Positions 9,282 through 18,318 are shown, counted from the stretch's first letter. The stretch: DNA of 64,000 nucleotides from Streptomyces rubradiris (GCF_016860525.1 NZ_BNEA01000015.1:2790001-2854000), one strand, 5' to 3'. The notes: generated by a model from the letters alone, not told the origin. Made by a program: numbers and translations.

Positions 9282-10562
9282 TTACCCATGGGTTACCCAG
9301 CCCGGCGCGGGATCAGACCATCCCGGCCGCCTCACCGGCACGCGTTCCCGCGCCGTCCGGGGCTGGGCCAGGACCCGGGCGAGCGACTCCACCACCTCGG
9401 GGGCGTAGTCCCCGGCGGTGCCGAGCCGCAGTTCCTCCAGCGCGCGCCGGGCGCCCCGGGGGCCGGCGTCCCGGCTCTTCTCCTCGTAGGCGTTGACCGC
9501 GCGGACGATGCGGGCGGCGAGCGGCTGCTCGGGGTAGGGGTCGGCCTGCCGCTCGACGACGTCGGCGACGGCCGGGTCGACCCCGGTCTGCCGGACGACG
9601 GCCCCGCCGAGCAGGGCGATGCGCCGCTGCTCCGCCGCGGGCAGGGCGGCGGTGGCGCCGGCCGGGACCGGGTCGACCAGGCTGAGCTGTCCGATGTCGT
9701 GCATCAGGGCCGCGTACTCCAGCACGGTCAGTTCCGGTCCGGTCAGCCGCAGGTCGCGGCCGACGGCGACGCTGAGCGCGGCCACCCGGCGGGCGTGCCC
9801 GGCGGGGGTGCAGCCGGCGATCTCGGTGGCGCGGGCCAGGGAGGCGATGGTCTGCCGGTAGGTGGCGCGGACCGCCGCGTACCGGCGCACGGACAGCTGG
9901 ACGAGCAGCAGGGGCAGGCAGAACACGGGCAGCGCCCACAGCCCGGCGACGGCCACCGCGAGCGCCATCACCGCGCCGGTCGCGACGACGGCGGAGCCGA
10001 TGCCGAGCAGCCCGCGCACCTCCTCGCGCAGCAGCGGGCCGAACGGCCGGCCGGTGCGGCAGTGGGCCAGCGCGGCGGCCAGGGCCGTGCCGCTCAGGGA
10101 GGTCAGGGCGAGCAGGGTGAGCAGCAGCAGGGCGTAGGCGGGGCCGTCCCAGGCGGTGAAGACGCCCTTGTTGTACAGGGGTTGGAAACACAGGGCGGCG
10201 AAGCCGACGGTGAGGACCCGGCGGGCCAGGTGGTCGGCGGTGGGGGCGCGGCCGGACCAGATGTGCGGGACGGCACCGAGCAGCGCGGCGACGAGCACGA
10301 CGGTGACGACCTGGGCGGCGTCGTGCTGGCTGGGCCGGCCGGCGACGGCGCCCAGCAGGGCGTACGACAGCGAGCCGGCGGCGCCGAGCGGCGCTGCCTG
10401 ACGGGCCCGGTCGTCGCTCCAGCGGGTCAGCTCGCCGACGGTGACGAGCAGGCCGAAGGCGAGCGCGTCGCCCCGGTCGGCGAGGCCCGTCCACAGGGTC
10501 TCGGCGACGGAGCCGGCCGCGACGAGGGCGGCGGCGGTGTGGATGAGCCCCAGCACGGTCAT
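9282..10562 (-). CDS. Membrane protein with degenerate HD domain
   Basis: A 426-aa protein with six or more hydrophobic segments in the first 250 residues, followed by an HD-type domain (HARRV ... MHDIGQLSL). Unlike its upstream partner it lacks the HH and GYP motifs, so it looks like a degenerate HD-GYP domain that may have lost cyclic-di-nucleotide phosphodiesterase activity. Its ATG overlaps the stop of the upstream HD-GYP gene (ATGA), which strongly suggests the two products are made in stoichiometric amounts and perhaps work as a complex. Confidence 0.85.
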   Translation of the reverse strand: MTVLGLIHTAAALVAAGSVAETLWTGLADRGDALAFGLLVTVGELTRWSDDRARQAAPLGAAGSLSYALLGAVAGRPSQHDAAQVVTVVLVAALLGAVPHIWSGRAPTADHLARRVLTVGFAALCFQPLYNKGVFTAWDGPAYALLLLTLLALTSLSGTALAAALAHCRTGRPFGPLLREEVRGLLGIGSAVVATGAVMALAVAVAGLWALPVFCLPLLLVQLSVRRYAAVRATYRQTIASLARATEIAGCTPAGHARRVAALSVAVGRDLRLTGPELTVLEYAALMHDIGQLSLVDPVPAGATAALPAAEQRRIALLGGAVVRQTGVDPAVADVVERQADPYPEQPLAARIVRAVNAYEEKSRDAGPRGARRALEELRLGTAGDYAPEVVESLARVLAQPRTARERVPVRRPGWSDPAPGWVTHG

Positions 10563-11863
10563 CGGTGGGCCCCGGTGCGCGGGGTCCGCTCGGCGGGCGC
10601 GGTGCCGTACGCCGGTTCGTCGGCGGTGACCGCCGGGCGCCAGCCCTCCCGGCGCAGGGCGCGGACCAGCGCGCGGACCATGCGGGGGTCGAAGTGCGCC
10701 CCGGCGCAGCGCTCCAGCTCGGCGACGGCGGCCTCGACCGGGCGGGCCCGGCTGTAGCAGCGGGTGGAGGTCATGGCGTCGAAGGCGTCCGCGACGGCGA
10801 CGATCCGGGCGCACTCGGGGATGCGGTCGCCGGCCAGTCCGTAGGGGTAGCCGGTGCCGTCGAGCCGTTCGTGGTGGTGGAGGATGGCGGTGCGGGCCTC
10901 GCCGAGGAAGGAGATCCCGCGGACCATCTCGTGGCCGTACTCGGGGTGCAGTTCGATGATCCGCCGCTCCTCGGGGGTGAGCGGCCCGTCCTTGCGCAGC
11001 AGCCGGGTGGGCACGCCCAGCTTGCCGACGTCGTGCAGGATGCCTGCGAAGCGCAGCACCTCCACCCGGTCGTCGTCCAGACCGAGTTCGCGGGCGATCA
11101 GCACCGAGGCCTGGCCGACGCGTTCGCTGTGGCCGCGGGTGTAGCCGTCCTTGATGTCGACGGCCTGGACGAGGGCGCGGATGGTGGCCTGGTGGGCGGC
11201 GCGCTCGCGGTGGTACTGGGCGAACACCCACCAGGAGACGCACATGGGCAGCAGCACGAGCAGCGCGGACACCGGTCCGTAGGGGCTGCGCCACAGCACG
11301 GCCATCATCAGGCCGGCGAGTCCGTGCACCGCGACGGGGGCGAGCGAGCGGGCCAGCAGGGCGCGCCAGGTCCGGCACGGCGGCACCAGCCCGGCCGCCG
11401 CGCGCAGGCCGCCGTCGAGCGCGGTGAGCACCAGGCAGAAGGCGAGCACGGCCGCGCCGGCGGGCAGCAGGGCGTACGGGAAGTCGGCGCCGGCGACGGC
11501 GTCCCGGCCGCCGAGCGCCTCGTGCACCCGGGCGGCGGCCCATACGGCGAGCGCGGGCCGCGCGGCCCGCCATACCCGGCGGGGCAGGGCGGGCCGGTGG
11601 TCGACCGGGCAGAGCAGGGCGGCCGGGACCGGGACGAGCGCGGCGGCCGACGGCGGCAGCAGGAACGCTCCGGCGAGCAGCACGGGGTAGAAGGTGCCGC
11701 CGAAGCGCCGGTGCACGGCGTGCTCACAGGCCGCGTAGAGTGCGGCGAGCAGGGCCGGTGCCAGCCAGGAACCGGGGGTGTCCGGCGGCCGGGACAGGCA
11801 GGGGGCGGCCAGCAGGGCGACGGCGGCCACATAGCCGCGTGTCCTCGCCGGTACCGCGTCCAT
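10559..11863 (-). CDS. Membrane HD-GYP domain protein
   Basis: A 434-aa protein with about six transmembrane segments in residues 1-200 and a complete HD-GYP domain after it: HSERV, HDVGKLGVP, a downstream His, then HHHERLDGTGYPYGL. HD-GYP domains usually hydrolyse cyclic di-GMP, and the intact motifs here predict an active enzyme. The N-terminal membrane part has no recognised sensory family. ATG 11863 is chosen over the adjacent GTG 11866 because of the GGGAGG ribosome binding site six bases upstream. Coupled by ATGA to the next, degenerate HD gene. Substrate is inferred from the family only. Confidence 0.9.
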   Translation of the reverse strand: MDAVPARTRGYVAAVALLAAPCLSRPPDTPGSWLAPALLAALYAACEHAVHRRFGGTFYPVLLAGAFLLPPSAAALVPVPAALLCPVDHRPALPRRVWRAARPALAVWAAARVHEALGGRDAVAGADFPYALLPAGAAVLAFCLVLTALDGGLRAAAGLVPPCRTWRALLARSLAPVAVHGLAGLMMAVLWRSPYGPVSALLVLLPMCVSWWVFAQYHRERAAHQATIRALVQAVDIKDGYTRGHSERVGQASVLIARELGLDDDRVEVLRFAGILHDVGKLGVPTRLLRKDGPLTPEERRIIELHPEYGHEMVRGISFLGEARTAILHHHERLDGTGYPYGLAGDRIPECARIVAVADAFDAMTSTRCYSRARPVEAAVAELERCAGAHFDPRMVRALVRALRREGWRPAVTADEPAYGTAPAERTPRTGAHR

Positions 11864-11974
11864 CACGCCCCTCCCCGACCGCGTCTGTCCAGGCTCGGAG
11901 CCTAGGGCGGCAATCGGGGGGTGTGGGGCTTATGACCTGAGGATTAGCACGTACGGGTGATTTGACCCGGCGTG

Positions 11975-12286
11975 TCAGGTCTCCTGGGGCGCGGTCGGCG
12001 CCCGGGTCACGTCGTGCTCCGGCACGGTCTGGCCGGAGCGGATCAGCTCGATCCGCCCCATGACCTTGGCCCGCAGGTCGGCCGGCACGTCGTCATGCCC
12101 GCAGCACCGCTTGACCAGCTTCTTCACGGCCTGTTCCAGCCCGTACTTCTCCAGGCACGGGGAGCATTCCTCGAAGTGGTGCTGGAACTTGTCGCGATCG
12201 ATGTCCGGCATCTCGCTGTCGAGGAACTCGTACAGGTGGTCGAGGACCTCACTGCAGTCCGTCTCGTGCGGCTCTCCGCAGCTCAT
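11975..12286 (-). CDS. rsrA: Anti-sigma factor RsrA (zinc-binding, thiol redox sensor)
   Basis: A 103-aa ZAS-family anti-sigma factor that binds and inhibits SigR under reducing conditions. Disulfide stress forms an intramolecular disulfide, expels zinc and frees SigR. Visible ligands and thiols: C3, C11, the H-x3-C-x2-C motif (H37, C41, C44) and C61-C62. The S. coelicolor protein also has a cysteine at position 31, as I recall it, where this one has Arg; that residue is not part of the essential C11/H37/C41/C44 set. The start overlaps the sigR stop (ATGA), giving coupled sigma and anti-sigma synthesis. Confidence 0.95.
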   Translation of the reverse strand: MSCGEPHETDCSEVLDHLYEFLDSEMPDIDRDKFQHHFEECSPCLEKYGLEQAVKKLVKRCCGHDDVPADLRAKVMGRIELIRSGQTVPEHDVTRAPTAPQET

Positions 12287-13134
12287 GAGCCCGAGCCTTT
12301 CGCTTCGTTCGACTCTCCGGCGCCCGCCGGGACCAGCCCGCGCTCACGGGCGTAGTCCTCCAGCATGCCGCGCAGCTGACGGCGGCCCCGGTGCAGCCGG
12401 GACATCACCGTACCGATGGGTGTCCCCATGATGTCGGCGATCTCCTTGTAGGCAAAGCCCTCCACATCCGCCAGATAGACGGCGATGCGGAACTCCTCGG
12501 GGATCGCCTGCAGCGCTTCCTTCACGTCCGAGTCGGGCAGGTGGTCGAGCGCCTGCGACTCGGCGGAGCGCAGACCCGTCGACATGTGCGACTCGGCGCG
12601 CGCGAGCTGCCAGTCCTCGATCTCCTCGGCCGCGCTGCGCTGGGGTTCGCGCTGCTTCTTGCGGTACGAGTTGATGAAGGTGTTGGTGAGAATCCGGTAC
12701 AGCCACGCCTTGAGGTTGGTGCCCTCGCGGAACTGGTGGAACGACGCGTACGCCTTGGCGTAGGTCTCCTGCACCAGATCCTCGGCGTCGGCCGGGTTGC
12801 GCGTCATGCGCAGCGCGGCCGAGTACATCTGGTCGAGGAACTCGAGGGCGTCCCGCTCGAAGCGCGCGCTGCGCTCCGCGCTCGTCTCGGACGCGCCGAT
12901 GCCCTGGCCCTCGGGCAGCTCCGCCTGGCCGTTCTCGGTCCCTGCGTCGGTCCCAGTGACCGGACCCACCTCCTCAAGATCCCGGGCGGGACCGAAACCG
13001 ATCCCACTCGTTTCGGAGGATAGAACACCACCCGTACCCGCCGCCGCTCGAATAGGAGCCGTCTTGGCCGCGTGCAGCACCGACCAGTCCAGGTCGGTGC
13101 GGCTGTCTCGGGCCGGGCAGATGGTCGAACCCAT
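12283..13134 (-). CDS. sigR: ECF sigma factor SigR (long isoform frame)
   Basis: Group IV sigma factor of the thiol-oxidative stress response. Region 2 ([15 protein letters not shown] to [11 protein letters not shown]) and region 4 ([23 protein letters not shown] ... [15 protein letters not shown]) are clear. Two products are likely. An ATG at 13134 with an AGGAGAGGAAG ribosome binding site gives 283 aa. An in-frame GTG at 12969 gives a 228-aa form, exactly 55 residues shorter. S. coelicolor makes such a pair: a stable short form, and a stress-induced, unstable long form with a 55-aa N-terminal extension. A SigR-type promoter lies just upstream (13197-13222), so positive autoregulation is expected. 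Coupled to rsrA by ATGA. Confidence 0.95.
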   Translation of the reverse strand: MGSTICPARDSRTDLDWSVLHAAKTAPIRAAAGTGGVLSSETSGIGFGPARDLEEVGPVTGTDAGTENGQAELPEGQGIGASETSAERSARFERDALEFLDQMYSAALRMTRNPADAEDLVQETYAKAYASFHQFREGTNLKAWLYRILTNTFINSYRKKQREPQRSAAEEIEDWQLARAESHMSTGLRSAESQALDHLPDSDVKEALQAIPEEFRIAVYLADVEGFAYKEIADIMGTPIGTVMSRLHRGRRQLRGMLEDYARERGLVPAGAGESNEAKGSGS

Positions 13135-13196
13135 GCGGCGGACTTCCTCTCCTGCTACGACGTCGGTGCCGGGACGCCGGCACTTCTGACCCCCTC

Positions 13197-13222
13197 AACA
13201 GCGGGCCGCCGCCCGGCATTCC
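13197..13222 (-). promoter_or_regulatory. SigR-dependent promoter (sigRp2-like)
   Basis: On the minus strand GGAAT (13222-13218) is followed after exactly 18 bases by GTT (13199-13197). This matches the known SigR consensus GGAAT-N18/19-GTT. It lies about 63 bases upstream of the long-isoform ATG, consistent with autoregulation from the upstream start. Confidence 0.85.
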
Positions 13223-13226
13223 CGGG

Positions 13227-13952
13227 TCACCCGAGTGCCGTGACCCACTCCAGCACCGCGCCGGTGACGATCTCCAGCGCCCGCTCCTGGGTGATCCCGG
13301 CGCGCTTGGGTACGGCGAAGCCGTGATCGGCCCCCGGCACCTCGGCCAGGGCGAAATCGCCCGCGGGGAACTCGGCCGGCTTCCCGAAGGGGTCGTTGCC
13401 GCCTTGTACGACCAGCGTGGGCGCCCCGGCACCGAGCAGCTCGTCGGCGCGGGACTTCTCCGGCTTGCCCGGCGGGTGCAGCGGGAAGCTCAGGGCGAGC
13501 ACGGCGTGCGCGCCGAGTCCGGCCGCCGTACGGCAGGCGACGCGGGCGCCCGCGCTGCGACCGCCGGAGATCACCGGCAGGCCGGGCCGGGTGAGCGCGG
13601 GCCACACCCCGCGCCACCCGGTGTCCAGGGTCTTCGGCGCGGGCGCGACCTTCTTGCCGGCCACCCGCCAGGGCTGCTCGACGAGGGCGACGGTCACGCC
13701 GTGCGCGGGCAGCGCGCCGGCGAGCGCCTGGAGGTCGCGGGCCTCGATGCCGCCGCCCGCGCCATGGCTCACGGCCAGCACCAGCCGCGCCGTCCGCGCG
13801 GGGTGCCAGGTGATCCGGGCGTCCCCGGCCTCCGTACCGACCGTCTCCGTGGTCACTACGGTCACGTCGGTCACGTCGGTCACCTTGGTCACGTTCGCGT
13901 TCGTCACATCCGTCACGTTCGTCACATCCGTCACGTTCATCACATCCGTCAC
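13227..13952 (-). CDS. Alpha/beta hydrolase-like protein (KANL3/Tex30-type) with repeat-coded N terminus
   Basis: About 241 aa from a GTG at 13952. The core resembles small alpha/beta-hydrolase-fold proteins of the dienelactone hydrolase/KANL3 type: strand-turn HGAGGG, the nucleophile-elbow-like GGRSAGARVA, a VVQGGNDPFG acid loop and a GADHGF histidine. The first 35 residues are a monotonous Val-Thr-Asp/Asn series coded by 9-15 bp DNA repeats, so the true start may lie downstream, after about residue 30. The GTG is one base after the stop of the HMCES-like gene, implying one transcript. The stop lies five bases from the sigR promoter -35. Confidence 0.75.
   Translation of the reverse strand: MTDVMNVTDVTNVTDVTNANVTKVTDVTDVTVVTTETVGTEAGDARITWHPARTARLVLAVSHGAGGGIEARDLQALAGALPAHGVTVALVEQPWRVAGKKVAPAPKTLDTGWRGVWPALTRPGLPVISGGRSAGARVACRTAAGLGAHAVLALSFPLHPPGKPEKSRADELLGAGAPTLVVQGGNDPFGKPAEFPAGDFALAEVPGADHGFAVPKRAGITQERALEIVTGAVLEWVTALG
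13858..13952. repeat. Tandem GTCACGTCGGTCAC-type microrepeats
   Basis: About ten degenerate short units built on GTCAC(A/G)T(C/T)(C/G) cover this stretch, for example GTCACATCCGTCACGTTC repeated with small changes. They code the Val-Thr-Asp/Asn-Val run at the N terminus of the hydrolase gene. Confidence 0.8.
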
Positions 13953-13953
13953 G

Positions 13954-14769
13954 TCAGAAGAGTGTGCCCTCCTCCGGTGCCTCCAGCTCCTTCAGCAGCT
14001 CCGGGCCGTTGTTGCGGACGTTGCTGACGGCCGTGGAGACCGGGTAGGCGCGCATCAGGCCGGGCGGGGGCGAGGCGAGCAGGTCGCGCAGGGCGTCGGG
14101 GTCGGTGCGGGCGGGGTCGAGCCAGGCGTCCCAGCGGTCCGGGGTGAGCATCAGCGGCATCCGGGGGTGGATGTCGGCGAGGGAGCGGGGGCCTTCGGCG
14201 GGGGCGACGGCCAGCGGGGTGCGCTCGGCCTCGGTGGTGATCACCGAGCAGGTGACCCACCAGGCGCGGGGGTGGTCGTCGGGCAGGGTCCGGTCGCGCC
14301 AGAACTCGTACAGTCCGGCCATCGCGAACACCGAGCCGTCGGCGGGCAGCACGAAGTACGGCTGCTTTCGGGGCCGCTTCTTCCGGCCCTCGACCTCCAG
14401 CTCGCGCTCCTGCTCGCCGGTGACCCACTCGTAGTAGCCGTCGGCGGGCAGGATGCAGCGGCGGGCGGCGAAGGCACGGCGGTAGGAGGGCTTCTCGTGC
14501 ACGGTCTCCGCGCGGGCGTTGATCATCCGGGCACCGCCCTCGGGGCTCTTGGCCCAGGACGGCACCAGTCCCCAGGTGAGCTTGCGCAGCTGGCGAACCG
14601 GACGGGGGGATTCCGCGTCTTTCAAGGGACGGTCCAGGACAGCGTAGACCTCTTTGGTCGGCGCCACGTTGTAGTCCGGTTCCAGGGTCTCCTCGGGCTC
14701 CCACTTCTCTATCCCGAAGACACCCGCGAGATCCTCGGGCCTACGACTCGATGCATACCGTCCGCACAT
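13954..14769 (-). CDS. HMCES/YedK-type SOS response-associated peptidase (abasic-site shield)
   Basis: A 271-aa SRAP-domain protein. Members form a covalent thiazolidine link with abasic sites in single-stranded DNA through the N-terminal cysteine, protecting forks. The product starts M-C-G-R-Y, placing the catalytic Cys at position 2 after methionine removal. Further family motifs are the N-A-R-A-E stretch (INARAETVHEKPSYRRAF), the ADGYYEW motif and a late H-x-R-M-P (IHPRMPLMLTP). ATG 14769 is chosen because the family requires Cys2; an upstream frame to 14814 is ignored. Probably co-transcribed with the hydrolase that follows. Confidence 0.93.
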   Translation of the reverse strand: MCGRYASSRRPEDLAGVFGIEKWEPEETLEPDYNVAPTKEVYAVLDRPLKDAESPRPVRQLRKLTWGLVPSWAKSPEGGARMINARAETVHEKPSYRRAFAARRCILPADGYYEWVTGEQERELEVEGRKKRPRKQPYFVLPADGSVFAMAGLYEFWRDRTLPDDHPRAWWVTCSVITTEAERTPLAVAPAEGPRSLADIHPRMPLMLTPDRWDAWLDPARTDPDALRDLLASPPPGLMRAYPVSTAVSNVRNNGPELLKELEAPEEGTLF

Positions 14770-14819
14770 AAGTGCCACACTGCCAGACCCGTCACGACAA
14801 CAGGGAGCCGTCACCGGAC

Positions 14820-15542
14820 ATGGCCAGCCTCGCCGCCACCGCGCTGCCCGACCTCTGGGACCGGCTCACCGGCACCCAGCCCGCCCCGGCACTGTGGGTG
14901 GTGCTGGCCACGCTCGCCGCCGCGCTGGCCGTCGTGGTCCCGCACCCGGCGTGGCGGATGTCCCGCAACGCGATCACCATCGCGCACGAGGGCGGCCACG
15001 GTCTGCTCGCGCTGCTCACCGGCCGGCAGCTCACCGGCATCCGGCTGCACTCCGACACCAGCGGCCTCACCGTGAGCCGGGGCAAGCCGTACGGGGCCGG
15101 CATGATCCTGACCGCCGCCGCCGGCTACCCGGCCCCCTCCCTGCTGGGCCTCGGCGGGGCCGCGCTGCTGGCGGCCGACCGGGTCACCCTGCTGCTGTGG
15201 GCGGCGACCGCGCTGCTGGTGGCGATGCTGGTGATGATCCGCAACGCCTACGGCGTGCTGACCGTGGTCCTCGCCGGCGGCACGTTCCTGCTGGTGTCCT
15301 GGCTGGCGCAGCCGCAGGTGCAGGCGGCGTTCGGGTACGCGGTGGTGTGGTTCCTGCTGCTCGGCGGGGTCCGGCCGGCCTTCGAACTCCAGGCCAGGCG
15401 GTCCCGGGGCGGCGCGGGCGACTCGGACGCCGACCAGCTGTCCCGGCTGACGCACGTACCGGCGGGCCTGTGGCTGCTGCTGTTCCACGCGGTGTCGCTG
15501 TGCTCGCTCGTCGGCGGTGGCCGCTGGCTGCTGGAAGGTTGA
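14820..15542 (+). CDS. M50B-type membrane metallopeptidase-like protein
   Basis: A 240-aa integral membrane protein with about six hydrophobic segments and an HEGGH motif (H56-H60) at the end of the second segment, the zinc-binding HExxH form of M50 site-2 proteases. The second aspartate motif typical of M50 (NxxPxxxxDG) is not obvious; a GYPAPSLLGLGG stretch follows instead, as in the uncharacterised actinobacterial M50B-like family. Peptidase activity is thus unproven. ATG 14820 has a GGGAG ribosome binding site. It is divergent from the HMCES gene with a 50-base gap, so both promoters lie in a very short region or overlap the genes. Confidence 0.82.
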   Translation: MASLAATALPDLWDRLTGTQPAPALWVVLATLAAALAVVVPHPAWRMSRNAITIAHEGGHGLLALLTGRQLTGIRLHSDTSGLTVSRGKPYGAGMILTAAAGYPAPSLLGLGGAALLAADRVTLLLWAATALLVAMLVMIRNAYGVLTVVLAGGTFLLVSWLAQPQVQAAFGYAVVWFLLLGGVRPAFELQARRSRGGAGDSDADQLSRLTHVPAGLWLLLFHAVSLCSLVGGGRWLLEG

Positions 15543-15570
15543 CCCCGGGCCCTCCTTATAAAGTGGCCCC

Positions 15571-16887
15571 ATGGCCCCGAACAGCTCCTCCACCGCCCTC
15601 TGGCCCGCCCCGCACGCGAGCGGAGCCGTCGACGCGACGGTCCACGTGCCGGGGTCCAAGTCGGTCACCAACCGCGCCCTGGTGCTCGCCGCCCTGGCCT
15701 CCGAGCCGGGGTGGCTGCGCCGACCGCTGCGGTCCCGCGACACCCTGCTGATGGCCGGTGCGCTGCGGACCATGGGCGTGGAGATCGAGGAGGGCGTCGG
15801 TCCCGACGGCACCGGTGAGGCCTGGCGGGTGCTGCCCACGGGGCTGCGCGGCCCGGCCACGGTGGACGTCGGCAACGCGGGCACGGTGATGCGGTTCCTG
15901 CCGCCGGTGGCCGCGCTGGCCGACGGTCCGATCCGGTTCGACGGGGACCCCCGGTCCTACGAGCGCCCCCTGAACGGTGTGATCGACGCGCTGCGGCAGC
16001 TGGGCGCCCGGATCGACGACGACGGCCGGGGCGCGCTGCCGCTGACCGTGCACGGCGGCGGGGCCCTGGACGGCGGCCCGGTCTCGGTCGACGCCTCCTC
16101 CTCGTCGCAGTTCGTCTCGGCGCTGCTGCTGTCCGGCCCGCGCTTCAACCAGGGCGTGGAGGTCCGCCACACCGGCGCGACCCTGCCCTCGATGCCGCAC
16201 ATCCGGATGACGGTGGACATGCTGCGCGCGGTCGGCGCCCAGGTGGACACCCCGGAGTCGGGCGGCGAGCCGAACGTGTGGCGGGTGACGCCGGGCGCGC
16301 TGCTCGGCCGGGACCTGACCATCGAGCCGGACCTGTCCAACGCGCAGCCGTTCCTGGCGGCGGCCCTGGTGACCGGCGGCAAGGTGCTGATCCCGGACTG
16401 GCCGGCCCGCACCACCCAGCCGGGTGACCGGCTGCGGGAGATCTTCACCGAGATGGGCGGTTCCTGCGAACTCACCGAGTTCGGGCTGGTGTTCACCGGG
16501 TCGGGCGCGATCCACGGCATCGACGTGGATCTGGGTGACGTGGGCGAGCTGACCCCGGGCATCGCGGCGGTGGCCGCGCTCGCCGACTCGCCGTCCACCC
16601 TGCGTGGCGTGGCCCATCTGCGGCTGCACGAGACGGACCGGCTGGCCGCGCTCACCAAGGAGATCAACGAGCTGGGCGGCGATGTCACGGAGACCGCCGA
16701 CGGCCTGCACATCCGCCCGCGCCCGCTGCACGGCGGGACGTTCCACACCTACGAGGACCACCGCATGGCCACCGCCGGTGCGATCATCGGCCTGGCGGTT
16801 CCGGGTGTGCGGATCGAGAACGTGGCGACGACGGCGAAGACCCTGCCGGACTTCCCCGAGCTGTGGACCGGGATGCTCGGGCAGTAG
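15571..16887 (+). CDS. aroA: 3-phosphoshikimate 1-carboxyvinyltransferase (EPSP synthase)
   Basis: Sixth step of the shikimate pathway: transfers enolpyruvyl from PEP to shikimate-3-phosphate. 438 aa, the normal length. Substrate-binding motifs: [11 protein letters not shown] (K30, S31, R35), [12 protein letters not shown] (101-112), the [10 protein letters not shown] helix, [11 protein letters not shown] and the C-terminal [12 protein letters not shown]. Followed after 11 bases by rsgA on the same strand, a linkage common in Streptomyces and consistent with co-transcription. Confidence 0.97.
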   Translation: MAPNSSSTALWPAPHASGAVDATVHVPGSKSVTNRALVLAALASEPGWLRRPLRSRDTLLMAGALRTMGVEIEEGVGPDGTGEAWRVLPTGLRGPATVDVGNAGTVMRFLPPVAALADGPIRFDGDPRSYERPLNGVIDALRQLGARIDDDGRGALPLTVHGGGALDGGPVSVDASSSSQFVSALLLSGPRFNQGVEVRHTGATLPSMPHIRMTVDMLRAVGAQVDTPESGGEPNVWRVTPGALLGRDLTIEPDLSNAQPFLAAALVTGGKVLIPDWPARTTQPGDRLREIFTEMGGSCELTEFGLVFTGSGAIHGIDVDLGDVGELTPGIAAVAALADSPSTLRGVAHLRLHETDRLAALTKEINELGGDVTETADGLHIRPRPLHGGTFHTYEDHRMATAGAIIGLAVPGVRIENVATTAKTLPDFPELWTGMLGQ

Positions 16888-16898
16888 GGACGTACGCC

Positions 16899-17909
16899 AT
16901 GCGCCGCTACGGCAAGCACACCGACGAGGACGACATCCGCAGCCGCCCCAACCGCAAGGGCAACCGGCCGCGCACGAACATCCGGCCCAAGCACGAGGAC
17001 GCCGCCGAGGGCATGGTCCTCACCGTCGACCGGGGCCGGCTGACCTGCCTGGTGGACGACCGGCCCGTGCTGGCGATGAAAGCCCGCGAGCTGGGCCGCA
17101 AGGCCGCCGTCGTGGGCGACCGGGTGGCGCTGGTCGGCGATCTGTCCGGCAAGAAGGACACCCTCGCCCGGATCGTCCGCATCGAGGAGCGCTCGTCGGT
17201 GCTGCGGCGCACGGCCGACGACGACGATCCCTACGAGCGCGTGGTCGTCGCCAACGCCGACCAGCTGGCCATCGTCACCGCCCTGGCCGACCCCGAGCCC
17301 CGCCCCCGCCTCGTCGACCGCTGCCTGGTCGCGGCCTACGACGGCGGCCTGGATCCGCTGCTGGTGCTGACCAAGTCGGACCTGGCCCCGCCGGACAAGC
17401 TGCTGGAGCTCTACGGCGACCTGGACATCCCGTACGTCGTCACCAGCCGGGAGGAGCTGGAGAACGGCGGTGCGGCGGACCGGGTGCGCGCCCACCTCAG
17501 CGGCAAGGTCACGGCGTTCGTGGGGCACTCGGGCGTCGGCAAGACGACCCTGGTCAACGCGCTGGTGCCGGAGGAGCGCCGGCGGACGACGGGACTGGTC
17601 AACGCGGTGACGGGCCGGGGCCGGCACACCACCACCTCCGCGCTCGCGCTGCCGCTGGCCGGTGCGGACGGCTGGGTGATCGACACCCCGGGCGTGCGGT
17701 CCTTCGGGCTCGCCCACATCGACCCGTCCCGGGTGATCCACGCCTTCCCGGACCTCGAACCGGGCACCGCGGACTGCCCGCGCGCGTGCAGCCACGACGA
17801 GCCGGACTGCGCGCTGGACGCGTGGGTGGCGGACGGGCACGCCGACCCGGCGCGGCTGTACTCGCTGCGCCGGCTGCTGGCCACGCGGGAGCGCCGGGAA
17901 GGCGACTGA
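16899..17909 (+). CDS. rsgA: Ribosome small-subunit-dependent GTPase RsgA
   Basis: A late 30S assembly GTPase of 337 aa (336 residues plus stop). The N-terminal basic tail (RRYGKHTDEDDIRSRPNRKG) and OB-like region precede a circularly permuted GTPase domain with the diagnostic order G4 (LTKSDL), G1 (GHSGVGKTT), G3 (DTPGVRSFG). The C-terminal zinc-finger region carries CPRACSH ... C. The permuted order separates it from ordinary Era/EngA GTPases. The ATG follows the aroA stop by 11 bases. Confidence 0.96.
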   Translation: MRRYGKHTDEDDIRSRPNRKGNRPRTNIRPKHEDAAEGMVLTVDRGRLTCLVDDRPVLAMKARELGRKAAVVGDRVALVGDLSGKKDTLARIVRIEERSSVLRRTADDDDPYERVVVANADQLAIVTALADPEPRPRLVDRCLVAAYDGGLDPLLVLTKSDLAPPDKLLELYGDLDIPYVVTSREELENGGAADRVRAHLSGKVTAFVGHSGVGKTTLVNALVPEERRRTTGLVNAVTGRGRHTTTSALALPLAGADGWVIDTPGVRSFGLAHIDPSRVIHAFPDLEPGTADCPRACSHDEPDCALDAWVADGHADPARLYSLRRLLATRERREGD

Positions 17910-17994
17910 GTCCCGCGTTGTTTGCCCGGGCGTCAGTCCGGTGAGTGCATAATCACACCGAGCCGGAGATCCGGATCCAACGGGAGGACAGCAC

Positions 17995-18318
17995 ATGGCG
18001 TGGCTGCTGGTCATAGTGGCCGGAATATTGGAGACCGGTTTCGCCGTGTGCCTGAAACTCTCACACGGGTTCACGCGCCTGTGGCCGACGATCGCCTTCG
18101 CGTCGTTCGCGCTGGGCAGCTTCGGTCTGCTGACCCTGTCCCTGAAGAAGCTGGACGTCGGCCCGGCGTACGCCGTGTGGACCGGGATCGGCGCGGCGGG
18201 CACCGCGATCTACGGCATGGTCTTCCTCGGCGACCTGGTGTCCACCTTGAAGATCGTCTCCATCAGCCTGGTCATCGTCGGGGTGATCGGGCTCCAGCTG
18301 TCGGGGTCGGCGCACTAG
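17995..18318 (+). CDS. SMR-family small multidrug/guanidinium transporter
   Basis: A 107-aa four-helix small multidrug resistance protein. The essential membrane-embedded glutamate is E13. The GPAYAVWTGIGAAG segment in helix 3 fits the SugE/Gdx branch (guanidinium or quaternary ammonium export) better than EmrE, but assignment to substrate is inference. GGGAGGA precedes the ATG. The 85-base upstream region contains a short CCGGAGATCCGG palindrome; I do not see a guanidine riboswitch. The 3' end overlaps the convergent TetR gene by 47 bases. Confidence 0.92.
   Translation: MAWLLVIVAGILETGFAVCLKLSHGFTRLWPTIAFASFALGSFGLLTLSLKKLDVGPAYAVWTGIGAAGTAIYGMVFLGDLVSTLKIVSISLVIVGVIGLQLSGSAH

Noticed and set aside
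17910..17994. Possible guanidine riboswitch before the SMR transporter
   Set aside because: Only a short CCGGAGATCCGG palindrome is seen; no paired ACGR loops or ykkC-like core can be recognised.
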